6,540 nt of DNA. It comes from CALRGE01 sp964365765. GTDB lineage: Bacteria > Patescibacteriota > Gracilibacteria > UBA1369 > 2-02-FULL-48-14. The position numbers and the translations under genes are program-made. The notes beneath the pieces are model-generated. The model made no database searches, was not told the origin of the DNA, and saw only the letters and a list, made by a program, of their open reading frames with translations. Where the stretch lies: NCBI GenBank assembly GCA_964365765.1, contig CAYIRB010000059.1, positions 1-6,540 of the forward strand. The letters are read 5' to 3'. Each line of letters starts with the position of its first letter. Position 1 is the first letter of the stretch. Below are positions 1 to 6,161 of this stretch, one piece after another.

Positions 1-1698
1 ACTTTCGTTTTTCAGCTCAGTTTCGAAGGCCAATTTCTTGAGCTCGCCGGACTTTTCCAGCTTCTCATAGAAGGCCTCATCAATCGCAGCGTGGAGATTA
101 TAGTAATCTATCAGCGCTTTGTAAACATGACTTGCGTTTATTTCAAAATCTTCGTGAAATAGAAATTTTTCCAGAGCACCGAAAAAATCCGCGATTTTCT
201 CGGCATTGATCTCTCCAACCTGTCTAACAAGTCCAAATTTCTCAATTTTTTTCTCAAAGACTTCCACCGATTGTAAATTTTCCTTCACTTTCAGAAATTC
301 GGCCGGATAACTCAAAAACAAACCGATAAATAAGTCGAAAAGCCTTTCACAACGAGATTTCTTGATTTCCGGCTCGTTTTTTTCCCGAATCGACCTCGAA
401 TGCCTGTTCTTGGAAACGAGATTCCTATTCAATAGGTCGTACAAAAGTTCAATGGGCGTTCCTACCAAAATCGACAATTCCTTCAAATAATGATCTTTTT
501 CAACCGGATGATCCGTACCCTCCAATAACTCCAGCATTTTGTCGGTAAATTCTTTTTTACCGCTCGAAGTCGCAAGATCATAAACCTCCTTGTATTTATT
601 CAAATAAAACTGCAAATAAGGGAGACGATTCTCCACGGCCTTTATCCACAGTTCGGGATTTTCCTTTACAGCGTCCGCCGCGTCCTTTCCGCTTGGAATT
701 GTGATGACCGAAATATCCAAAGCGGCGGGCTGTGCCAATAAAACACTTCTCAAAAGCGCGTCCTGACCGGCTTTGTCGGCATCAAAAGCAAAAACAACTT
801 TTTTCGTGTAACGCTTCACAATTTTAAGCTGGTCATCCGTCAAAGCCGTTCCGCAAGTGGCCACCACATTTTTTACTCCGGCCTGCCAAGACGCAATCAC
901 ATCAAAGTACCCTTCAACAAACAGAACAAAGTCCAGTTCCTTAACAAATTTCTTAGCCTTATCGAAATTATACAAAATATGACCCTTATTATACAAAACG
1001 TAATCCGCGGAGTTCATGTATTTTGCCACCTCATCTTTTTTTAAAGCTCTGCCTCCGAACGCAACCGGATCGCCCCTGTCGTTTCGAATCGGGAACATCA
1101 AACGCAATCTGAACCTGTCCAAAACATCCTGCGAAGTTGAGTCGCGCGCGATTCCCAAAGTGGTACTTATTATTTTATCTTTCGCGAAGCCTTTTTCCAA
1201 AAGTTTTCTATACAAAAGGTCGTAAGAGTCGGGCGCGAAACCTATTTCAAATTCCCGAATCGACTCTTCGCTCAAACCTCTTTTTTTCAGGTATTCCAAA
1301 ACTTTCAAACCCGCTTCGCCCTCATGTAAATTCTGAACAAAAAAATTACTCGCCGCTGTATTTATCTCTTTCAACACTTCTTTTTCATCTCTAGTCACCG
1401 TAGCCGCCCCATCATACTTCGGCAACTCAACATTGGCCTTATCGGCAAGCAATTCAAGCGCACCTTTAAAATCCAGACCCTCGATTTCCTGAATAAACTG
1501 GAACATATCGCCACCCTTGTTACAACCGAAACAGTAGGCGATTTGCCGCTCGGGATTCACATGAAAACTGGGCGTTTTCTCCTGATGGAAAGGACAACAA
1601 GCCTTCAAATATTTTCCCGCTTTTTTCAATGGAACGTAAGAAGCCACCACGTCCTCGATCGACAGTTTCGACTTGATTTCCGCTACGGGATCAGACAT
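1..1698 (-). CDS. dnaG: DNA primase DnaG (3' end outside window)
   Basis: DnaG makes the short RNA primers for chromosome replication and works with the replicative helicase DnaB. The reading frame is open for 566 codons from the ATG at 1698 to the left edge, with no internal stop. Residues 1-64 carry the zinc-binding domain, with ligands C35, H38, C56 and C59 in CPFHQEKTPSF...CFGCNKGGD. The RNA-polymerase core motif DRFRLRLMFPI lies near residues 194-204. The TOPRIM active site shows E262 in FVEGYFDVI and the metal-binding D306-A-D308 in FAFDADKAG. Residues from about 430 onward are helix-rich and fit the helicase-binding C-terminal region. Family members are usually about 580-650 residues, so little is missing. 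No Shine-Dalgarno sequence precedes the start. The gene follows the sugar-phosphate transferase by 73 bp on the same strand. In many bacteria rpoD follows dnaG, but that stretch lies outside the window. Confidence 0.97.
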   Translation of the reverse strand, partial: MSDPVAEIKSKLSIEDVVASYVPLKKAGKYLKACCPFHQEKTPSFHVNPERQIAYCFGCNKGGDMFQFIQEIEGLDFKGALELLADKANVELPKYDGAATVTRDEKEVLKEINTAASNFFVQNLHEGEAGLKVLEYLKKRGLSEESIREFEIGFAPDSYDLLYRKLLEKGFAKDKIISTTLGIARDSTSQDVLDRFRLRLMFPIRNDRGDPVAFGGRALKKDEVAKYMNSADYVLYNKGHILYNFDKAKKFVKELDFVLFVEGYFDVIASWQAGVKNVVATCGTALTDDQLKIVKRYTKKVVFAFDADKAGQDALLRSVLLAQPAALDISVITIPSGKDAADAVKENPELWIKAVENRLPYLQFYLNKYKEVYDLATSSGKKEFTDKMLELLEGTDHPVEKDHYLKELSILVGTPIELLYDLLNRNLVSKNRHSRSIREKNEPEIKKSRCERLFDLFIGLFLSYPAEFLKVKENLQSVEVFEKKIEKFGLVRQVGEINAEKIADFFGALEKFLFHEDFEINASHVYKALIDYYNLHAAIDEAFYEKLEKSGELKKLAFETELKNES

Positions 1699-1701
1699 AA
1701 G

Positions 1702-1717
1702 GGCCTAGTTAGAGGCC
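1702..1717 (-). repeat. Small inverted repeat just upstream of dnaG
   Basis: GGCCT and AGGCC form a perfect 5-bp stem around a 6-nt loop, 3 nt before the dnaG start. If transcribed, the hairpin would occupy the place where a ribosome binding site would normally lie. There is no T-run after it in either direction, so it does not look like a terminator. A stem this short may be chance. Confidence 0.25.
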
Positions 1718-1723
1718 ACTATA
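1718..1723 (-). promoter_or_regulatory. Possible -10 box for dnaG
   Basis: The minus strand reads TATAGT, five of six matches to TATAAT, ending 19 nt before the dnaG ATG inside the 73-bp gap after the transferase gene. No good -35 match was found at 16-19 nt spacing. If used, the transcript leader would be only about a dozen bases. This is a consensus match only. Confidence 0.3.
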
Positions 1724-1771
1724 GTAGCACCCGGACTTACATTCTAAAAGCTATCATGTTTACAAAACAAA

Positions 1772-2779
1772 TTATTTTTTGTATAAGACAACGCCGAACA
1801 CGGTCATCAAGGCCAAAATACCGATGAAGGCGATGAACTTTCCCTCGGTGTGGAGCATTAAGGCCAAAGAACCGAACACAATTCCGGCGGCGGCATAAAA
1901 AACAACAACTTTGCCTTCCGAAAATCCCGCTTTCAGCAAGCGGTGGTGGAAATGCATCAAGTCTCCCCTGAACGGCGACTGCTTTTTATAAATTCGCCGC
2001 GCAATCACCCACATGAAGTCGAGGATCGGAAAGCCCAAAACCAAAACAGTGGTCGCGATTTTTCCTCCCGAAATTATCGCGGTTACCGCAAGCAAAAAAC
2101 CGAGGAGCATTGAACCCGTGTCTCCCATTATCATTCGGGGAGGCGGAAAGTCGAAAAATAAAAATCCGACACTCAAAGCCATTCCAATCAAGGCGAAGGA
2201 AATCGCCAGCGTCTGGTCGAGATAATGAAAACCCGGACGAATACTGAGCAAAAAGAGAATTAAAAAAGAAACAAAGGCGATTGAACTTGCCATGCCGGGC
2301 ACGCCGTCCACCCAATTAAAAGCGTTAATCATCACCATCACCCATACGATTGTAAGAATCGCCGAGTAAAGAAAAATTTTATCCGAAAATACCGTCACGG
2401 TGTTGAGCGCGAACGACCCGCCGAAGGGGTTGGTGATGGAAGTGATGCCCATGCCGCCCCAAACCAAAATTCCGGAAGACACAAACTGAACGCACAAACG
2501 AAAAATCGGCGGCAAACCAAATCGATCATCAATAAAACTCACGGCGACCAAAATCGAAGCGGCCAACAGGACGGCAAAAGTGCTGGAATTAATCGGCAAA
2601 TAAATAATGACGGCGACTAAAAAAGCGAAAAAAATCGCCAAGCCCCCCGGGTACGGAAGCGGCTTTCTTTTCAAACCGTATTTTTGAGGCCTGTCCATCA
2701 AGCCGAATTTGGGGTAGCAACGCAAGGCAAGCCACGAAAAGACGAAGAGAAATCCGAGCGTGGTGATAAAAATATTCAT
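1772..2779 (-). CDS. Polyprenyl-phosphate sugar-1-phosphate transferase, WecA/TagO type (MraY/WecA superfamily)
   Basis: This is an integral membrane enzyme expected to move a sugar-1-phosphate (GlcNAc-1-P in the best-known relatives) from a UDP-sugar to undecaprenyl phosphate, the first step of a lipid-linked surface glycan. It has 335 residues and many hydrophobic segments, normal for the family. Visible motifs are PYPGG (42-46), the metal-binding pair D84-D85 in FIDDRFGL, N152-x-x-N155-x-x-D158-G in NAFNWVDG, MGDTGSMLLG (218-227) and PILD (251-254). The cytoplasmic HFHHRLL (276-282) is the form seen in WecA/TagO/TarO rather than the histidine loop of MraY, so I do not call it mraY despite the nearby murE-like gene. 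One oddity is VPG at 160-162, where relatives usually have a second Asp (DGxDG). The ATG lies 9 nt after the truB stop. The only SD-like string, GGAAG, is about 14 nt upstream and poorly placed. Sugar specificity cannot be read from the sequence. Confidence 0.88.
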   Translation of the reverse strand: MNIFITTLGFLFVFSWLALRCYPKFGLMDRPQKYGLKRKPLPYPGGLAIFFAFLVAVIIYLPINSSTFAVLLAASILVAVSFIDDRFGLPPIFRLCVQFVSSGILVWGGMGITSITNPFGGSFALNTVTVFSDKIFLYSAILTIVWVMVMINAFNWVDGVPGMASSIAFVSFLILFLLSIRPGFHYLDQTLAISFALIGMALSVGFLFFDFPPPRMIMGDTGSMLLGFLLAVTAIISGGKIATTVLVLGFPILDFMWVIARRIYKKQSPFRGDLMHFHHRLLKAGFSEGKVVVFYAAAGIVFGSLALMLHTEGKFIAFIGILALMTVFGVVLYKK

Positions 2780-2788
2780 AGCGAAATT

Positions 2789-3436
2789 CTATACTTCCGG
2801 CCGGAAATCCTCAATCTTTCGAGCATTCTCTATCATAAAATCTCCGACGCGCGTCCGTCTTAAGGCGGTAACGAGAGCGCCGCACCCGAGTTTTTGCCCA
2901 ATGTCATGCGCGAGCGACCTAACATATGTCCCGCTGGAAACTTTAACATTGAACTTTACAATCGGAACCGCAATTTCGATATTTGAACCCTCCATGCGCA
3001 CTTGAACGGCATTCAATTCGACCGGCTTGCCGGCGCGAGCGAGCGCGTAAGCCCTTTGACCATGTATTTTCTTGGCGGAAAAAGCGGGCGGCATCTGCAT
3101 CGTTTCGCCCCAAAACCCGTTCATCACTTCCAAAATTGTCGCCTTGTTCAAACTTTTCAAATCAAAATCAACCGCCCTAACATTACCTTCGGAATCATAA
3201 GTATCGGAAACTTTGCCGAGCTCGATTTCCACTTCATATTCTTTTTCGACCTTCATGTAGTCCTTGATTTTTTTTGTGGCGTCGCGGCCGACGGCCAAGA
3301 CCAAAACGCCGGTGGCCAAAGGATCCAAAGTGCCAAGATGTCCTATTTTGCGCTCTTTCAATATGCCGCGCATCTTCGCCACAACATCATGGCTTGTCCA
3401 ACCCTTCGGTTTATCGATAATCAAAAATCCGGTCAT
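2789..3436 (-). CDS. truB: tRNA pseudouridine(55) synthase TruB
   Basis: TruB converts uridine 55 in the T-loop of tRNAs to pseudouridine. The 215-residue protein starts with the family N-terminus (FLIIDKPKGWTSHDVV, residues 4-19) and has the catalytic loop KIGHLGTLDPLATGVL, with the nucleophile Asp at residue 38. Further conserved blocks are KEYEVEIELGKVSDTYDSEG (about 64-83), PPAFSAKKIHGQRAYALAR (about 116-134), and SSGTYVRSLAHDIG followed by LVTALRRTRVGDF near the C-terminus. It stops soon after that last block. Well-studied TruB proteins run to about 300-315 residues with a C-terminal PUA or TruB_C domain, which is absent here. The catalytic core is complete, so the enzyme is probably active. 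The start codon overlaps the stop of the upstream Mur ligase gene (ATGA), and the transferase gene begins 9 nt after its TAG stop, consistent with one transcript. Confidence 0.97.
   Translation of the reverse strand: MTGFLIIDKPKGWTSHDVVAKMRGILKERKIGHLGTLDPLATGVLVLAVGRDATKKIKDYMKVEKEYEVEIELGKVSDTYDSEGNVRAVDFDLKSLNKATILEVMNGFWGETMQMPPAFSAKKIHGQRAYALARAGKPVELNAVQVRMEGSNIEIAVPIVKFNVKVSSGTYVRSLAHDIGQKLGCGALVTALRRTRVGDFMIENARKIEDFRPEV
3433..3436 (-). promoter_or_regulatory. ATGA stop-start overlap joining the Mur ligase gene and truB
   Basis: On the minus strand the four bases ATGA contain both the truB start (ATG) and the Mur ligase stop (TGA). No Shine-Dalgarno sequence is visible upstream of truB, so translation by termination-reinitiation coupling is likely. 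The overlap is seen directly; the coupling is inferred. Confidence 0.75.
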
Positions 3437-4746
3437 AGTTTGGGCAAGTCAACATCGATTACGCGTGAAAGAATTTCCCGCGCGACTTTTCTATCATCAT
3501 GCGGAATTTTTTTATGATTCAAAAACTGATAAGCCTGCGAGCCCTTGCCGAAAATTAAAACGGCATCCCCTTCCTTGGCCAAAGAAATCGCGAGACGAAT
3601 AGCCTCGACTCTGTCCAAAACTTGCCAAAACCCGTCACCTTCCTTACGGCTGATACCTTTTCTGACCATTGCGGCAATCAGGGCATGATCCTCGGTATGA
3701 GGATCGTCATCGGTCAAAATGACATAATCGGAATACTTTTCGGCAATGCCGCCCATTATGGGCCTCTTGGCCGTATCGCGGTCGCCGGTGCAACCGAAAA
3801 CGGTGATAATCCGACCTCTGGTAACTTCTTTAAACATTGCAAGAACCTGCTCGAGAGAATCCGCCGTATGCGCAAAGTCCACCACAACCGTAAAAGGCTG
3901 GCCCGAGTCAATCACTTCAATTCTGCCCGGCACGGGCTTCATGTTGTCGAGCGCTTTTTTGATAGTCTCCAAATTCAAGTGAAAAGCAACCCCGACAGTC
4001 GCGGCGGCCAGCGCATTAAAAACATTCATTTTCCCGGGGATTCTCAAGTCGATTTCCACCTCGCCGTTCGGAATCTTGAGTAAAAATTTTGTTCCATCAG
4101 GCCGCTGCTCCAAATTCCTCGCGTTATAGGCTCCGTTTTGAATTCCATACTTAAATTGCTGATCCGCTTGAAAGCTTTCAAAATACGAGTGCTCCGGATC
4201 GTCGGCGTTGATAATCGCGATTTTCGGAACGCCCGCTTTTCTCGGTGAAGGATTCAAATCTTTAAAAATAAGGCCTTTCGCGTTGCGGTAGCTCTCCATA
4301 TCGCCGTGATAGTCCAAATGTTCATGCGCCAAATTGCTGAAGACCGCTGTGTCGATATTAATCCCCCAAATTCTGGATTGAATAATGGCGTGGCTCGTAA
4401 CTTCCAAAATAATAATTTCACAACCGGCTTTTTGCATCTTATTGAGCATGTATTGAAGCGGGAAAGGACCCAAAGTCGTCTGCTCGCTGTCATTCGCGAT
4501 TTCTTCCGCGCCTATCTTAAAATTCACCGTGGTCAACATGCCGACTTTCTTTCCGGCCTCGCTCAAAATCGCGTGAATCATATTGCAGGTCGTGGACTTG
4601 CCTTTTGTGCCGGTAACCGCGATCACGGTCATTTTGTTCGCAGGAAATCCGTAATAAATCGAAGCCAAAGCCGCCAGCGTTTTATGATAAAACAGCCGAA
4701 GCGGATGTTGTTGTTGGAGGAGGTTATTTAGAAAGTCTTTTAGCAT
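3433..4746 (-). CDS. murE: MurE-like UDP-N-acetylmuramyl-tripeptide synthetase lacking the N-terminal domain
   Basis: This ATP-dependent Mur ligase is expected to add the third amino acid to UDP-MurNAc-L-Ala-D-Glu in the cytoplasm, extending the peptidoglycan stem peptide. The 437 residues show the ATP P-loop GTKGKST (46-52), EVTSHAIIQSRIWGINID followed by FSNLAHEHLDYHG (about 115-148), AK (156-157) with the lysine that is carbamylated in Mur ligases, PGRIEVI (273-279), VDFAHTADSLEQVL (289-302) and FGCTGDRDTAKRP (317-329). MurE proteins are normally about 480-500 residues, with the P-loop near residue 110. Here the P-loop sits about 60 residues earlier, so the uridine-binding N-terminal domain is missing. 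An in-frame TGA at 4785-4783 with no other start codon after it shows this is not a misplaced start. The amino-acid motif is DDPH (347-350) instead of DNPR, and GKGSQ (400-404) replaces GKGHE, so the substrate cannot be assigned. No MurT-type zinc ribbon is visible. Confidence 0.92.
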   Translation of the reverse strand: MLKDFLNNLLQQQHPLRLFYHKTLAALASIYYGFPANKMTVIAVTGTKGKSTTCNMIHAILSEAGKKVGMLTTVNFKIGAEEIANDSEQTTLGPFPLQYMLNKMQKAGCEIIILEVTSHAIIQSRIWGINIDTAVFSNLAHEHLDYHGDMESYRNAKGLIFKDLNPSPRKAGVPKIAIINADDPEHSYFESFQADQQFKYGIQNGAYNARNLEQRPDGTKFLLKIPNGEVEIDLRIPGKMNVFNALAAATVGVAFHLNLETIKKALDNMKPVPGRIEVIDSGQPFTVVVDFAHTADSLEQVLAMFKEVTRGRIITVFGCTGDRDTAKRPIMGGIAEKYSDYVILTDDDPHTEDHALIAAMVRKGISRKEGDGFWQVLDRVEAIRLAISLAKEGDAVLIFGKGSQAYQFLNHKKIPHDDRKVAREILSRVIDVDLPKL

Positions 4747-4752
4747 GGACTC

Positions 4753-4758
4753 ACTATA
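4753..4758 (-). promoter_or_regulatory. Possible -10 box for the murE-truB-transferase unit
   Basis: The minus strand reads TATAGT, five of six matches to the -10 consensus, ending only 6 nt before the murE ATG. Transcription starting about 7 nt downstream would give an essentially leaderless mRNA, which fits the lack of a Shine-Dalgarno sequence. No convincing -35 box is present. Confidence 0.3.
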
Positions 4759-4776
4759 AACAAGCTCCGTGGATTT

Positions 4777-4790
4777 GGGAAATCATTCCC
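4777..4790. repeat. Inverted repeat upstream of murE
   Basis: GGGAA and TTCCC form a perfect 5-bp inverted repeat around ATCA, about 30 bp before the murE start and in the rough -35 zone of the possible promoter. It could be a repressor site or a weak hairpin at the end of the HNH transcript. There is no T-run to make it a classical terminator, and chance is possible. Confidence 0.22.
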
Positions 4791-4896
4791 GGCTCTATCC
4801 TATGTTTTTTGCCGCTTTAGCCCACTCTTCTTCTAAATAATCTGCGAATCAATGATATGAAAAGTATCTTTATCCTCATTTATTAAGTTTGCCAAC

Positions 4897-5661
4897 TCAA
4901 GTCCGTCTTTTCTCCCTCACCTTCAAATTAATCGCATGCGCAATCTCGTGGTGTTCTTTGCAGAGCGGCGCGAGGTAATTCGGGTCGTGAGTGCGGGAGA
5001 GCGCGAAGAGTTGCGTGTGGTGGATAACTTCGGAGGGTTTATGACAGGTGGAGATGGAACATTTTGTGCCGTGTTCTCTTTCAAGAAGTCTTTCCGTTTT
5101 CACCGGAACAGGTCTACTTTTTGCAGGTTGAACCGGTTCGGCCTTCTCCTCTGCAATTTCTTCTTCTCGTTTGTTCAGCGCGGCGGTGATGAGTTCATTA
5201 ACATCTATTCCTTTTTCCTGAAGTTCCGCGAGTCTGAATTTCACTTCGTCGTTTAAGGTTAAGGTCTGCACGTGCAAACCTGTAAACTTTTCATCACGAA
5301 CTAAAGTTTCCAAAGCTCGGTTGCTTAAGTTTGAAACGGCTTCAACCAACTCGGTTTCGTTTTCGTGAGTTGCTATTGAAACAACTCTGGCCAACTTATT
5401 TATACTTTCTTTCCCCTCAACAAGTAGTTCATGCAGATGAGGTAGACTTTCAAATCTCTCCTCCAAATTAAGTGCTAACTTCACCTGATCGTGAGATAGT
5501 CCTCCGAACTTCGCGGCGAACTCGAAGATAGACCCGCAGTTCTTCTTCTCGTACAACTTGCGTTTGTTTATCTCAGGCAACAAACCAATAAACTTTTGCC
5601 TCCAAAGTAAGGCGTTCCGGCCGAATAAAATAGCATTCTCCAGTAATTCTTTATCACTCAT
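4897..5661 (-). CDS. HNH-motif endonuclease-like protein
   Basis: The C-terminal region has an HNH nuclease signature: C201-x4-C206, then H214-H215, D226-P-N228 and C234-KEH237-H238-x3-H242. The cysteine pairs look able to bind structural zinc, and the His-Asn-His set would form the metal-dependent DNA-cutting site. The N-terminal 165 residues are mainly helical. They include YEKKNCGSIFEFAAKFGGLS (37-56), a block that resembles the region ahead of HNH in DUF222/13E12-type proteins. A charged, Pro-rich linker (about 165-190) separates the two parts. The 254-residue frame is intact, with no key HNH residue lost. It lies between the riboflavin kinase and murE with loose gaps of about 100 and 150 bp, unlike the packed genes next to it, so it may be an inserted gene. 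The biological role is unknown; no methylase, integrase or transposase gene is nearby. Confidence 0.85.
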   Translation of the reverse strand: MSDKELLENAILFGRNALLWRQKFIGLLPEINKRKLYEKKNCGSIFEFAAKFGGLSHDQVKLALNLEERFESLPHLHELLVEGKESINKLARVVSIATHENETELVEAVSNLSNRALETLVRDEKFTGLHVQTLTLNDEVKFRLAELQEKGIDVNELITAALNKREEEIAEEKAEPVQPAKSRPVPVKTERLLEREHGTKCSISTCHKPSEVIHHTQLFALSRTHDPNYLAPLCKEHHEIAHAINLKVREKRRT

Positions 5662-5685
5662 TTTCGATGGGGTTAATGTCTACAA

Positions 5686-5691
5686 ATAATA
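5686..5691 (-). promoter_or_regulatory. Possible -10 box for the HNH gene
   Basis: The minus strand reads TATTAT, five of six matches to the -10 consensus, ending 24 nt before the HNH ATG in an AT-rich 100-bp gap. At 17-nt spacing the -35 position reads CTGTTA, only three of six matches. No Shine-Dalgarno sequence precedes the HNH start, where the leader reads CCCCATCGAAA. Confidence 0.25.
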
Positions 5692-5749
5692 ACAAAAATC
5701 CACCGAATTAACAGATTAAAAAGCGCAAAATGACTGGACAAAACGAGGG

Positions 5750-5765
5750 GTGAGTTCATACTCAC
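5750..5765 (-). terminator. Weak hairpin across the riboflavin kinase stop codon
   Basis: GTGAGT and ACTCAC form a perfect 6-bp stem with a 4-nt loop that includes the riboflavin kinase TGA stop. On the minus-strand transcript it is followed by CCCTCGTTTTG, which is only slightly U-rich. At best it is a weak terminator or 3'-end hairpin. Confidence 0.25.
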
Positions 5766-6118
5766 ATTTCGCCGACGCGACAAAAAAACTCCCTCGCCTT
5801 TTTCACATCGCCCTCAATCGCCTTCACCAGACTTTTCACAGAATCAAACTTCTCGACTTCACGAATTTTATCAAAAACTTCCACCGTCACTTCCCTTCCA
5901 TACCAATCATCATCAACATCGAGAACATGAATTTCCACGCGCTTTTCATCGATCGAAAAAGTCGGGAGTCGGCCGACATGCATCACGCTAGCCAAACCGT
6001 CGGCGCGCGCGATATAAACTCCATCTTCCAAAATGAGGGAAGTTTTCAAATTTAAGGTTGGAAAACCCAATTTGCGGCCGCGGCCGTCCCCTTTTATAAC
6101 TTTGCCTGTAAATTTCAT
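5762..6118 (-). CDS. ribF: Stand-alone riboflavin kinase (RibF C-terminal domain only)
   Basis: The 118-residue protein matches the flavokinase domain, which phosphorylates riboflavin with ATP to give FMN. It begins with FTGKVIKGDGRGRKLGFPTLNL, carrying the PTxN metal/ATP motif (T21, N23). It continues with DGVYIAR (32-38), VGRLPTF (48-54), VEIHVLD (61-67, where E62 matches the proposed catalytic base), WYG (72-74), and REVEKFDSVKSLVKAI ending in D104. Ordinary bacterial RibF proteins are about 300 residues, with an N-terminal FMN adenylyltransferase domain. That domain is absent and has no room, since the divergent plus-strand gene begins 43 bp away. The protein should therefore make FMN but not FAD. 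The upstream frame contains no earlier start codon close by, which supports ATG 6118. No Shine-Dalgarno sequence is visible. Bacterial ribF often sits next to truB; here it is on the same strand but separated by the HNH and murE genes. Confidence 0.9.
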   Translation of the reverse strand: MKFTGKVIKGDGRGRKLGFPTLNLKTSLILEDGVYIARADGLASVMHVGRLPTFSIDEKRVEIHVLDVDDDWYGREVTVEVFDKIREVEKFDSVKSLVKAIEGDVKKAREFFCRVGEM

Positions 6119-6161
6119 CGCGCGAATGCTAACATGATTTCGATTTAAAAATAAGAACCTT
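6119..6161. promoter_or_regulatory. Divergent intergenic gap with probable promoters
   Basis: These 43 bp separate the diverging riboflavin kinase and eRF1-like genes, so both must be started from here or from inside the opposite gene. The central part is AT-rich (TTTAAAAATAAG). It gives only partial -10 matches for either direction: AAAAAT for the plus strand, and TAGCAT ending 7 nt before the riboflavin kinase ATG. Neither has a recognisable -35 box. Confidence 0.35.

Noticed and set aside
1757..1769. AT-rich inverted repeat TGTTT-ACA-AAACA after the transferase stop
   Set aside because: The stem has five mainly A-T pairs and a 3-nt loop, too weak for a terminator.
1986..2315. A 109-residue minus-strand frame inside the sugar-phosphate transferase gene
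   Set aside because: It is an out-of-frame shadow of a gene with intact family motifs.
3002..4083. Long plus-strand reading frames opposite truB and murE (for example 3002-3517 and 3622-4083)
   Set aside because: They lie antisense to two well-conserved enzymes, have no recognisable motifs and show shadow-like composition rich in His, Arg and Phe.
4936..5256. A 106-residue plus-strand frame opposite the HNH gene
   Set aside because: It covers the HNH motif region in antisense; the minus-strand protein has the conserved residues.
3433..5764. Alternative genetic code (TGA read as Gly)
   Set aside because: TGA ends the murE, HNH and riboflavin kinase genes exactly where the families end, and no conserved Gly position is encoded by TGA.
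6075..6087. GC-rich palindrome CGGCCGCGGCCG
   Set aside because: It encodes the conserved Gly-Arg-rich GRGRK loop of the riboflavin kinase, so coding use explains it.
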